This document shows positions 1 to 5,965 of a stretch of 10,596 nt of DNA, piece by piece. Position numbers and translations under genes: made by a program. The notes beneath the pieces were generated by a model that was not told where the DNA came from, ran no database searches, and saw only the letters and a program-made list of their open reading frames with translations. Each line of letters opens with the position of its first letter. The stretch's first letter is position 1. The DNA comes from Armatimonadota bacterium (GTDB taxonomy: Bacteria; Armatimonadota; UBA10988), in assembly GCA_016183835.1 (NCBI GenBank), contig JACPDV010000566.1:1-10596 (forward strand), given 5' to 3'.

Positions 1-408
1 CACGGCGATGTCCTCGATGCAGTCAGGTTTGCCTAGCTCAGCCGGCGCCGGAAACCAACGCGTGGAGGCGAGGGTCTTCACACCGATGGCCTGTCGCCCG
101 GGGGAGTGGCACAGCAGCCGCGCTGGGTCCAGCGCCAGACGCATGGCTCCCCAGGTGTCTTGAGTCCCGTTTTCATCCGGGAAGAACCGCACGTCGACCT
201 GCCGACCTTGTGCGGTGGCGAGGTAGACTCGCCCCCACTCGTCGTACCATGCGAAGTTGTCCGGCACATCGGGCGACGGAACAGCCGATGGCCGATGGGG
301 CAACCAGACGCACGCCGCCCAGCCGGCGACAAGCGCCACGACGGCCAGCAGGAGGCGTCGCGCCCGGGAAACCCGAGCCGACTTGGCGCTGCCGAATTCA
401 CAACTCAT
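1..408 (-). CDS. Membrane-anchored or secreted protein of unknown function (C-terminus beyond the window)
   Basis: Read on the minus strand from an ATG at 408-406, the frame stays open for all 136 codons to the window edge, so the C-terminal part is missing. The N-terminus has a basic stretch (SRARR, residues 14-18) followed by a hydrophobic run of about 18 residues beginning LLLAVVALVAGW. This fits a signal anchor or an uncleaved signal peptide. A WAAC at about 30-33 resembles a lipobox but lacks Leu/Val at -3. The mature part is soluble, with alternating polar and hydrophobic stretches (YDEWGRVYLATAQGRQVDV, FFPDENGTQDTWGAMRLALD). It could open a beta-propeller or another beta-rich extracellular domain, but I recognise no family. 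It is divergent from the large glycosidase-like gene at 640 and shares its upstream region. No strong Shine-Dalgarno is visible before the ATG. Codons are less strictly G/C-ending than in the large glycan genes (GAT, GAA, CAA, GGT, ACT). The gene is likely real because of its anchor and open frame; its function is unknown. Confidence 0.72.
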   Translation of the reverse strand, partial: MSCEFGSAKSARVSRARRLLLAVVALVAGWAACVWLPHRPSAVPSPDVPDNFAWYDEWGRVYLATAQGRQVDVRFFPDENGTQDTWGAMRLALDPARLLCHSPGRQAIGVKTLASTRWFPAPAELGKPDCIEDIAV

Positions 409-546
409 GGACACCGTTCCACGCACTTCGGCACATCGGCCTGCGACCGCTGGGTCTCAGCCAGACCGTACCCAGTATTACCACATCCCACGCACCCGCG
501 TCGGCCTCTCCGCCGCAAGGCAGGGGGGAAGGGCAAGGCCACCGTC

Positions 547-570
547 CACCGAAACGACCTCCAGTCGGTG
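547..570. repeat. Perfect inverted repeat CACCGA-N12-TCGGTG, possible operator
   Basis: CACCGA at 547-552 is matched exactly by its reverse complement TCGGTG at 565-570, with 12 bases between. A shorter nested pair lies inside the spacer. The dyad falls in the divergent intergenic region about 70 bp upstream of the ATG at 640. It could be a regulator-binding site or an mRNA hairpin in the leader. Six-base arms can arise by chance in GC-rich DNA, so the call is tentative. Confidence 0.25.
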
Positions 571-627
571 TCCAGGCCGGCCCACCCCCGCTGCCGCGGA
601 GAAGGGCGCCGCTCAGGCTGGTACCGC

Positions 628-632
628 GGGAG
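628..632 (+). promoter_or_regulatory. Ribosome binding site that fixes the start of the large glycosidase-like gene
   Basis: GGGAG at 628-632 sits 7 bases before the ATG at 640. That ATG is followed at once by a signal peptide. The reading frame is open for more than 500 bases further upstream, but that part overlaps the minus-strand gene, lacks a domain, and has no comparable ribosome binding site. The 640 start is therefore preferred. Confidence 0.7.
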
Positions 633-639
633 TGCGCTC

Positions 640-3600
640 ATGACAAGGTTCTGGCTCGCCCTCGCCCTGTCCTCGCCAGTTCTCGCCGCCCCCGTCGAAC
701 CACCGCTCCTCACCGTCCCCCGCTGCCCCGCCGCGCCGGTCATCGACGGCAAGCTCGACGACGCCGCCTGGCAGTTTGCCGCGGTCGCCGGCGGGTACGT
801 CGTCCCCGGCCTCGGCGTCCTCGCCCGGCACCCCGCCACTACTGCGGCGATGTGGGACGAGCGCGCACTCTACCTCGGCTGCCACGTCTACTCCGGGCCG
901 AAGCCGGTGCTTGCCGGCCAGAAGCGCGAGCGCGACGGCGCCGTGTGGAACGACGACGCCGTGGAGCTGTTCCTCGACCCCGGCCAGACCAGGAGCCACT
1001 CCATCCAGCTCATCGTCAACCACCTGGGCAGCTTCTACGACGCGCGGGATCGCGACCCGAAGGTGGACCTCGACCTGCAGTGGGCGGCCGCCGACCTGCC
1101 CGACGGGTGGAGCTGCGAGCTGGCCGTGCCGTTCGCCGCGCTCGGCCGGGGCACGCCGGCGGCCGGCGAGCGCTGGGGCGCCACGTTCTGCTCCGACGTG
1201 AACGGCGCGGGACCCGAGTTGAGCACTTGGGCCGACACCGGGCCGTCGTACGACACGCCCGCCCGGTTCGGCACGCTGGTCTTCGGCGACGGTCCGGCTG
1301 CCTCGCTGGGGCCGCTCGGGCTCCCACGGAACGATCGGTGGCGCGTGCCCGTTGCGGTGCCCGCCGGCGGCGCGGGGCCAGTGAGTGTCAGCGTGCGGCT
1401 GTTGCGAGCCGGGCAGGCCGTGGCGGAGAAGTCGGCGGCGCTGGCGAGCGACCCCGCCACAGCCGTGGGGCAGGCACTCGAAGTCGGGTCGAACGTCGGC
1501 GGGCCGCACCTGCTGGTGGTCGAGGCGAGCGCCGCGGGGAGGGTCATCATGTCGCAACGGATCCCCTTGGAGCTGGGCGGGCGGATGACGCTGGTGGTGC
1601 CGGGCGTCGTGCTCGGCTCGGAGGTCCTGGTGCGTCTCGGCGCGGAGCCGACGGCCGGGCGGACGGCGGCGATCGGGCTGCTGGACGCGGCCGGCAAGGT
1701 GCTGGCGCAGCGCGGGCCGGTGGCGTTCGAGGGCGCCAGCCTGAACCTGTCGCTCCCCGCTCCCGCCGAGCCGGGGCCGTACCGCGTGCGCGCTTCGCTG
1801 ATGGGCGGCGGGAAGCTCCTCGCCGAAGCCGACGCGCCCTTCACTCGCCAGGCCGGGCCGGCGTTCCTGGGCACGCGGGCGGGTGTCGGCCGGAGGGTGC
1901 TCGAGCCGTTCACGCCACTGAGCGCCAAGGGCTCGCAGGTAACCTGCTGGGGCCGGACCTACGACTTCGCCGGGCCGTTCCCGCGGGCGGTGACGAGCCA
2001 GGGGAGCCAGGTGCTCGCCGGTCCAGTGACCATCGCCGGCACGGCGGGCGGCAAGGCGCTGAGCTGGACCGGGGCCGGCAAGCTGGTGTCGCACGACGAG
2101 TCTCAGGCGGTGTGGCAGGGCGCCGCGCGGGCCGGTGGGCTGCGGCTCGAGACGAAGAGCACGGTGGACTACGACGGCTGCCTGACCTGCGACCTGACGC
2201 TCCGCGGCGGAGGCAAGGTCGACCGGCTGGCGCTGGAGATCCCCTTCGACGCGCGCTTCGCCAAGTACATCCACGCGGCGCGGCTGGACTGGGCCAACTC
2301 CTACAGCGCCGGAGTGGGCGGGCAGGGCTGGCAGTACGAGAAGACCTTCATGCCCTACGTCTGGCTCGGCGACGAAACGCGCGGCCTGGCCTGGTTCGCC
2401 GAGACCGACGAGCCGTTCGACCTGCAGCACCGCGAGCGAACGATCCAGGTGGTGCACGAGGGCGGCCGGGTGGTCCTGCGGGTGAACCTGTTCGACCACC
2501 CGGTGACGCTGCCGGGCGAGCTGCGCTGGCGGTTCGGGCTGCAAGCCACGCCGGTGAAGCCGGTGCCGCGCCGCCGGGCGCACCTCTGGCACGGCGCCTA
2601 CTTCGGCATGCAGGACGAGACGGTGTCGGTGCCTTGCGGGCTGACCTACCCCGCCGAGGGCAACTTCGACCAGGCGCAGGGCAGCCTCGAGGCGCTCGTC
2701 ACGGTGGACTTCGACCCGGCCGCGGTCAAGGAGCACAAGCAGAACCAGGCACTCTTCGCCCTCAAGTTCGCCAACGGCGACATGGTCTGCTGGTTCTACG
2801 ACTACGAGGGCTCGGGGCTGTGGGCGTACATCGGGCTGGGTCAGGGTTACCCGCAGACGTACCCGGTGCACATCACCGCCAACAACCTCGGTTGGCGCCG
2901 GGGCGAGCTGCACCACGTCTGCCTGACCTGGGGCGACCGCGTGCGCATGTTCGTGGACGGCAAGCCGTGCGCCGAATCGGTGCCGCACCCGGGGCTGACC
3001 GGCAACGCGCTGACCGACTGCCAGCTCCAGTTCGCCAAGGTGGGCGGCGACGAGGGGGATTGGATCTTCCACGAGCTGCGCGTGGGGAAGACCGCGCTAC
3101 CTCCCGGACAGATCGCCGCACGGGCGGCGGAGGCGCTGGCCAAGGGGGCCGGCTGGGAGATCCCGGCCGACGCCGACACGCTCCTGCTCGACCACTACCG
3201 CGGGCTCGGCGCGGACCGGCAGCCGCTCGCCCCGGCCGTAGGGCGCGGGCCCGGCGCGCTGGCCGAGCCGGGCCTGATGGACGGCGGCCTGGTGCTCACG
3301 CCGCCGCGGGAGCGGTCCGGGCTGCTCGACTTCCTCAAGGCCCACGGCGTGGAGGTGGTGGTGTACCACCAGATGTGGACCGACCTCTACGGCCTGCCGA
3401 GCACACCCTACCCCGACAAGCTCAAGGCGCTGATCGAGGCCGTGCACGCCCGGGGGATGAAGATCATCCTCTACATCGGCTACGGCCTGGCCGACATCAG
3501 CCCGGAGATGAAGGCCTGGCACGACCAGTGGACCGTCCGCCCGCCGATCCACTGGACCAACGGGCAGGAGACCCAGGCCTTCGACGCCGGCTGCAACGAG

Positions 3601-4449
3601 AGTGCCATCATGGAGTGCATGCTGGCCGGGATCGACAAGCTGGCCGACGACTTCGCCATCGACGGGATCTACATGGACGGCACCACCGAGGCCTTCGGCT
3701 GTGCCAATCCCGAGCACGGCTGCGGCTACCTGCGCGACGGACAGTGGCAGAAGACCTACCCCATCTGGCGCAACCGGGAGTACATGCGGCGGCTCTACAC
3801 CATCTTCCGCACCAAGCGGAAGGACTCGCTCCTCGACGCCCACATGTCGGGCAACCTGGTGATCCCCGAGCTGTCGTTCTGCGAGAGCTACTGGGACGGC
3901 GAGCAGTTCGAGGGCTACACCCACGGGCAGAAGGCGGCGCAGGACCTGATGCCGCTGGACACCTACCGCGCCGAGTTCATGGGCCGGCAGTGGGGCTTGC
4001 GGGCGGAGTTCCTGGTCTACGAGGGGCGTCCGTTCACCCATGCCGAGGGGCTCTCGTTCGTGCTGCTGCACGACATGTATGTGCGGGCGACGGGGCAAGG
4101 CGCGGACTTCGAGCGCATCACGGCGATCTGGAAGGCGTTCGACGGGTTCGGCACGAGCCAGGCGACATGGCTGCCCTACTGGTCGCAGACGGCTGTCCGC
4201 TGCGGGCCGGCGGGGGTCTACTGCAGCGCCTACACGCGGCCGGGCCAGGGCGCGCTCCTGGTGGTGTCGAACCTGGGCCGCGAGAAGGCGACCGCGACGC
4301 TGCGGCTGGACCGCAAGCAGCTCGGGCTCGGGGCGGACGCGAGAACGGCGCGCGACGCGCTCGGCGAGGGGCGGTGGGTGCTGGACGGCGACATGCTGCA
4401 GCTCGAGCTGGGCAGCATGGAGTATGCGGTGGTGCGCGTGGGCGGGTGA
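640..4449 (+). CDS. Exported multidomain glycoside hydrolase-like protein (CBM9-like, GH123-N-like, LamG-like, TIM barrel)
   Basis: This 1269-aa protein starts with a signal peptide (MTRFWLALALSSPVLA, cleavage near 16/17), so it acts outside the cytoplasm. Domains by sequence pattern: a CBM9-like carbohydrate-binding sandwich at about 28-216 (DGKLDDAAW at 36-44, NDDAVELFLD further on); beta-rich linker domains at about 220-400; a beta-sandwich resembling the GH123 N-terminal/DUF6067 type at about 400-645 (YVWLGDETRGLAWFAE, 573-588); a LamG/concanavalin-like domain at about 650-830 (FVDGK; FHELRVG); a TIM-barrel glycosidase-like domain at about 885-1180; and a C-terminal beta-sandwich with LLVVSN. 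In the barrel, IDGIYMDGTTEA holds D1013 and E1017, and FCESYWDGE holds E1082, D1086 and E1088. These are candidate catalytic acids. The adjacent Asp-Glu pair of GH123 enzymes is not evident, so substrate and mechanism are open. It ends 18 bp from the convergent PIN gene with no terminator seen. The enzyme class is likely; specificity is unknown. Confidence 0.88.
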   Translation: MTRFWLALALSSPVLAAPVEPPLLTVPRCPAAPVIDGKLDDAAWQFAAVAGGYVVPGLGVLARHPATTAAMWDERALYLGCHVYSGPKPVLAGQKRERDGAVWNDDAVELFLDPGQTRSHSIQLIVNHLGSFYDARDRDPKVDLDLQWAAADLPDGWSCELAVPFAALGRGTPAAGERWGATFCSDVNGAGPELSTWADTGPSYDTPARFGTLVFGDGPAASLGPLGLPRNDRWRVPVAVPAGGAGPVSVSVRLLRAGQAVAEKSAALASDPATAVGQALEVGSNVGGPHLLVVEASAAGRVIMSQRIPLELGGRMTLVVPGVVLGSEVLVRLGAEPTAGRTAAIGLLDAAGKVLAQRGPVAFEGASLNLSLPAPAEPGPYRVRASLMGGGKLLAEADAPFTRQAGPAFLGTRAGVGRRVLEPFTPLSAKGSQVTCWGRTYDFAGPFPRAVTSQGSQVLAGPVTIAGTAGGKALSWTGAGKLVSHDESQAVWQGAARAGGLRLETKSTVDYDGCLTCDLTLRGGGKVDRLALEIPFDARFAKYIHAARLDWANSYSAGVGGQGWQYEKTFMPYVWLGDETRGLAWFAETDEPFDLQHRERTIQVVHEGGRVVLRVNLFDHPVTLPGELRWRFGLQATPVKPVPRRRAHLWHGAYFGMQDETVSVPCGLTYPAEGNFDQAQGSLEALVTVDFDPAAVKEHKQNQALFALKFANGDMVCWFYDYEGSGLWAYIGLGQGYPQTYPVHITANNLGWRRGELHHVCLTWGDRVRMFVDGKPCAESVPHPGLTGNALTDCQLQFAKVGGDEGDWIFHELRVGKTALPPGQIAARAAEALAKGAGWEIPADADTLLLDHYRGLGADRQPLAPAVGRGPGALAEPGLMDGGLVLTPPRERSGLLDFLKAHGVEVVVYHQMWTDLYGLPSTPYPDKLKALIEAVHARGMKIILYIGYGLADISPEMKAWHDQWTVRPPIHWTNGQETQAFDAGCNESAIMECMLAGIDKLADDFAIDGIYMDGTTEAFGCANPEHGCGYLRDGQWQKTYPIWRNREYMRRLYTIFRTKRKDSLLDAHMSGNLVIPELSFCESYWDGEQFEGYTHGQKAAQDLMPLDTYRAEFMGRQWGLRAEFLVYEGRPFTHAEGLSFVLLHDMYVRATGQGADFERITAIWKAFDGFGTSQATWLPYWSQTAVRCGPAGVYCSAYTRPGQGALLVVSNLGREKATATLRLDRKQLGLGADARTARDALGEGRWVLDGDMLQLELGSMEYAVVRVGG

Positions 4450-4467
4450 GTCCGCGGCTGGTCAGAA

Positions 4468-4980
4468 TCAGGCGTCCGGATCCACCTCGGCTCCCGGCAG
4501 GCTCGGCTGCTCCAGGACCGGAAGCGCTGGCTCAACGGCCACAAGGCCGACATCCACTCCTGCCAGTACTCTGGGGAAGTGGTCATCAAACGCGTGTACC
4601 GCGTCGACTTGGTGCCTGTGCAGCAGCGCCGTAGCGATGTGCAGGGCGTCGGCGAGCTTCGGGCAGTGCACGCCACGCCGCAGGCAGCCGCCTCGAAGGT
4701 CGGCCGCGGCACGTGACACAGCGCGGTCTACACCGCGCACAACCAAGTGCTCACGGCCCAACCACTTGCGGAAGTCGGCCAGCTTCTCCGGTGTGTAGTG
4801 GAATGGCACCACCTCCGCGACCATGACCTCGGAGGTCACGATCACGGCCTCCCCCGCCTCCACCCGCCTCAACAGCTCGACCGCTGCGTCGAAAGAGGCA
4901 CCCCGTGCGGCTTCGCCCTTGAGGACGGCGAGGAAGACCGAGGTGTCCCAGTAGAACGCCGGCGTACGTCTACTCATCAC
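4468..4980 (-). CDS. PIN-domain ribonuclease, VapC-like toxin candidate
   Basis: This 170-aa protein has the PIN-fold pattern of metal-dependent RNases. D12 lies in YWDTSVFLAVLKGE, E56 in TSEVMVAEVV, D111 in KLADALHIATAL, and D132/D133 in FDDHFP. The four acidic positions expected for a Mg/Mn-binding active site are therefore present, and the protein is probably active. Most VapC toxins are about 130-150 aa, so this one is slightly long. It starts with GTG (4980) or, equally well, ATG (4977). Either start overlaps the end of the upstream partner gene (stop at 4972-4970) by 11 or 8 bases. No Shine-Dalgarno is seen before either start, which implies translational coupling to the partner. In the family, such nucleases cleave tRNA, rRNA or mRNA and are held inactive by a co-expressed antitoxin. 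Codons such as AGA, AGG, GGT, TCT and ACA occur that are rare in the flanking glycan genes, hinting at separate ancestry. Confidence 0.88.
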   Translation of the reverse strand: MMSRRTPAFYWDTSVFLAVLKGEAARGASFDAAVELLRRVEAGEAVIVTSEVMVAEVVPFHYTPEKLADFRKWLGREHLVVRGVDRAVSRAAADLRGGCLRRGVHCPKLADALHIATALLHRHQVDAVHAFDDHFPRVLAGVDVGLVAVEPALPVLEQPSLPGAEVDPDA

Positions 4981-5779
4981 GCAGCATGTGGAGGTAGTCG
5001 CCTATCTCCATCCCACCTGTGATCTCAGGCAGCGAACCGACCAAGTCATCCACCGTCGGCAGCCCTTCCTGCGGCACCGGCCGTAACTCTGCTACTAGTA
5101 TCTCTTCGGGAAATGGATCCCCGACCCGGAATCGCAGTCGGCCTTCCACTTCCACGAACTGCCTGGCCAGCCGTACGGCCATGTCATCCAGACGAGAACC
5201 ACGGTACGTGCACCGGATACGCGTTGGGCCCGCCGTCGGGTAGATGTAGAGAACACGGAGGGGGCTATGGAAATTGACCGCGTCGAGCCTGCCCCGCCAG
5301 GTGCCGTGGGTGTACTGCGGGACTCCGAGCAGCTCGGCCACGGCGCTCGGCAGGTCTCGGCGAAGCGGCACCACTTCGGCCAAGTCCTCGCCGTAGATGC
5401 CAAGGGTCTCGACGCCGTGCTGGTACGGAGTGACGAGCGCGGCGCACGCCTGAAGTGTGCGCGTGCTCGCACGTTCCGGCCGCTGGCCGGCTTGCACCAG
5501 CGCTAGGTCTCGGCGCGCCTCGCGTGCGACCGTCGGGCCGATGCTCGGGTCGGCCATCGGTCCGACCGGCGTGACGCCCAGTTCCATCGGGCTGCTGAGA
5601 GACAGGTGCGTGACGCGAGCGTGTGTGCTGGCGCGGTCCTGTCGGGTGATGTCGCACTCGACGGCCGCCAACACTTCCTCGACGGCTTCGACCAGCGCCT
5701 GGACCGCGTCCAGACGTACCGCGCCGCCGTCCTCTGCGCCGCCCTCTAGCCGGAACCTCAACTCACGGTCTGGTCGCAT
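4970..5779 (-). CDS. Putative antitoxin partner of the PIN nuclease, with OB-like domain and acidic C-terminal tail
   Basis: This 269-aa cytoplasmic protein has no signal peptide or membrane segment. By pattern it has three parts. An N-terminal alpha/beta region (about 5-75) contains RELRFRLEG, a helix VQALVEAVEEVLAAVE and a strand VTHLSLSSPMELGV. A mostly helical middle runs to about 155. An OB-like beta region spans about 158-236 (GTWRGRLDAVNF, TRIRCTYRG, QFVEVEGRLRFRVG, VAELRPVP). The last 32 residues form a short acidic tail (LPTVDDLVGSLPEITGG then DYLHMLRDE) that resembles the toxin-binding tails of small antitoxins. The gene overlaps the PIN nuclease start, so the two are co-transcribed and coupled. 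I recognise the layout from uncharacterised PIN-associated proteins but know no assigned function. No helix-turn-helix, ribbon-helix-helix or AbrB-type DNA-binding domain is obvious, unlike classical VapB. The antitoxin role is inferred from position and tail only. The Shine-Dalgarno before ATG 5779 is weak (GGAC). Confidence 0.8.
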   Translation of the reverse strand: MRPDRELRFRLEGGAEDGGAVRLDAVQALVEAVEEVLAAVECDITRQDRASTHARVTHLSLSSPMELGVTPVGPMADPSIGPTVAREARRDLALVQAGQRPERASTRTLQACAALVTPYQHGVETLGIYGEDLAEVVPLRRDLPSAVAELLGVPQYTHGTWRGRLDAVNFHSPLRVLYIYPTAGPTRIRCTYRGSRLDDMAVRLARQFVEVEGRLRFRVGDPFPEEILVAELRPVPQEGLPTVDDLVGSLPEITGGMEIGDYLHMLRDE

Positions 5780-5813
5780 GGTGATCGTCCAGCGGCCCGC
5801 AGCCGACTGCCCC

Positions 5814-5820
5814 TATTATG
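5814..5820. promoter_or_regulatory. Overlapping -10-like elements on both strands, candidate bidirectional promoter
   Basis: TATTATG is the one AT-rich island in the 182-bp divergent spacer. On the plus strand TATTAT (5814-5819) differs from TATAAT at one position. On the minus strand CATAAT (5820-5815) also differs at one position. Minus-strand transcription would leave a leader of about 30 bases before the antitoxin-candidate start at 5779. Plus-strand transcription would leave about 135 bases before 5962. No good -35 box is seen for either direction, so the call rests on the -10 hexamers and the gene layout. Confidence 0.35.
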
Positions 5821-5854
5821 CCACAGTGATCGGGCGCCTCCTCGATCCGCTTCC

Positions 5855-5870
5855 CCTGCAGCGATGCAGG
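5855..5870 (+). other. GNRA-tetraloop hairpin in the leader of the glycan operon
   Basis: CCTGCA (5855-5860), GCGA (5861-5864) and TGCAGG (5865-5870) form a perfect 6-bp stem closed by a GNRA-type tetraloop, which is a very stable RNA fold. It lies two bases before an AAGAGG ribosome-binding-like sequence (5873-5878) and upstream of the operon's first main gene. There is no U-tract after it, so it is not an intrinsic terminator. It may stabilise the transcript or serve as a protein-binding element. Confidence 0.35.
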
Positions 5871-5884
5871 CGAAGAGGTCTGGC

Positions 5885-5965
5885 ATGGCGAACGCAGTCT
5901 GGCGGAGTGTGCTGCGGGGACCGCCGGCATCGTCGCCTTCGCTGTCAGGCAGGAGGAACAGATGA
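5885..5965 (+). CDS. Possible 26-codon leader ORF overlapping the GHL10 gene start (ATGA)
   Basis: An ATG at 5885 opens a 26-codon frame whose TGA (5963-5965) overlaps the ATG of the glycosylhydrolase gene in an ATGA arrangement. AAGAGG at 5873-5878 lies 6 bases before the ATG, a good ribosome-binding spacing. The predicted peptide starts MANAVWRSVLRGPP and ends GRRNR; it is basic and shows no known motif or run of regulatory codons. Translation through it would deliver ribosomes to the downstream start. It could be a coupling leader or chance, because short frames are common in GC-rich DNA. Confidence 0.25.
   Translation: MANAVWRSVLRGPPASSPSLSGRRNR

Larger units (their letters stand above)
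409..639. promoter_or_regulatory. Divergent intergenic region between the unknown membrane protein and the large glycosidase-like gene
   Basis: This 231-bp non-coding stretch lies between two outward-facing genes and must hold both promoters. The only AT-rich patch is at 474-481 (AGTATTAC). It gives a TATTAC on the plus strand and a TAATAC on the minus strand, both -10-like. No convincing -35 box lies at 16-18 bp on either side. A perfect dyad lies at 547-570. Two CCGCGG copies at 594-599 and 624-629 could pair and partly mask the downstream ribosome binding site. No tRNA, rRNA or small ORF with support is seen. Confidence 0.4.

Noticed and set aside
78..401. Minus-strand 107-codon frame in a different register
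   Set aside because: It runs in another frame than the open 1-408 gene, which has a proper anchor sequence. This one is rich in Ser, Arg and Cys without structure, as expected for a shadow frame.
106..639. In-frame upstream extension of the giant gene
   Set aside because: The segment overlaps the better-supported minus-strand gene, shows no domain, and would bury the signal peptide at 640. GGGAG and the signal peptide fix the start at 640.
613..3072. Long minus-strand frame opposite the giant gene
   Set aside because: Antisense frames stay open in GC-rich DNA. Its product is an Arg/His/Pro/Val-rich sequence with no domain.
4450..4467. Shared terminator between the convergent genes
   Set aside because: Only 18 bases separate the stops, and no stem with a T-run is visible.
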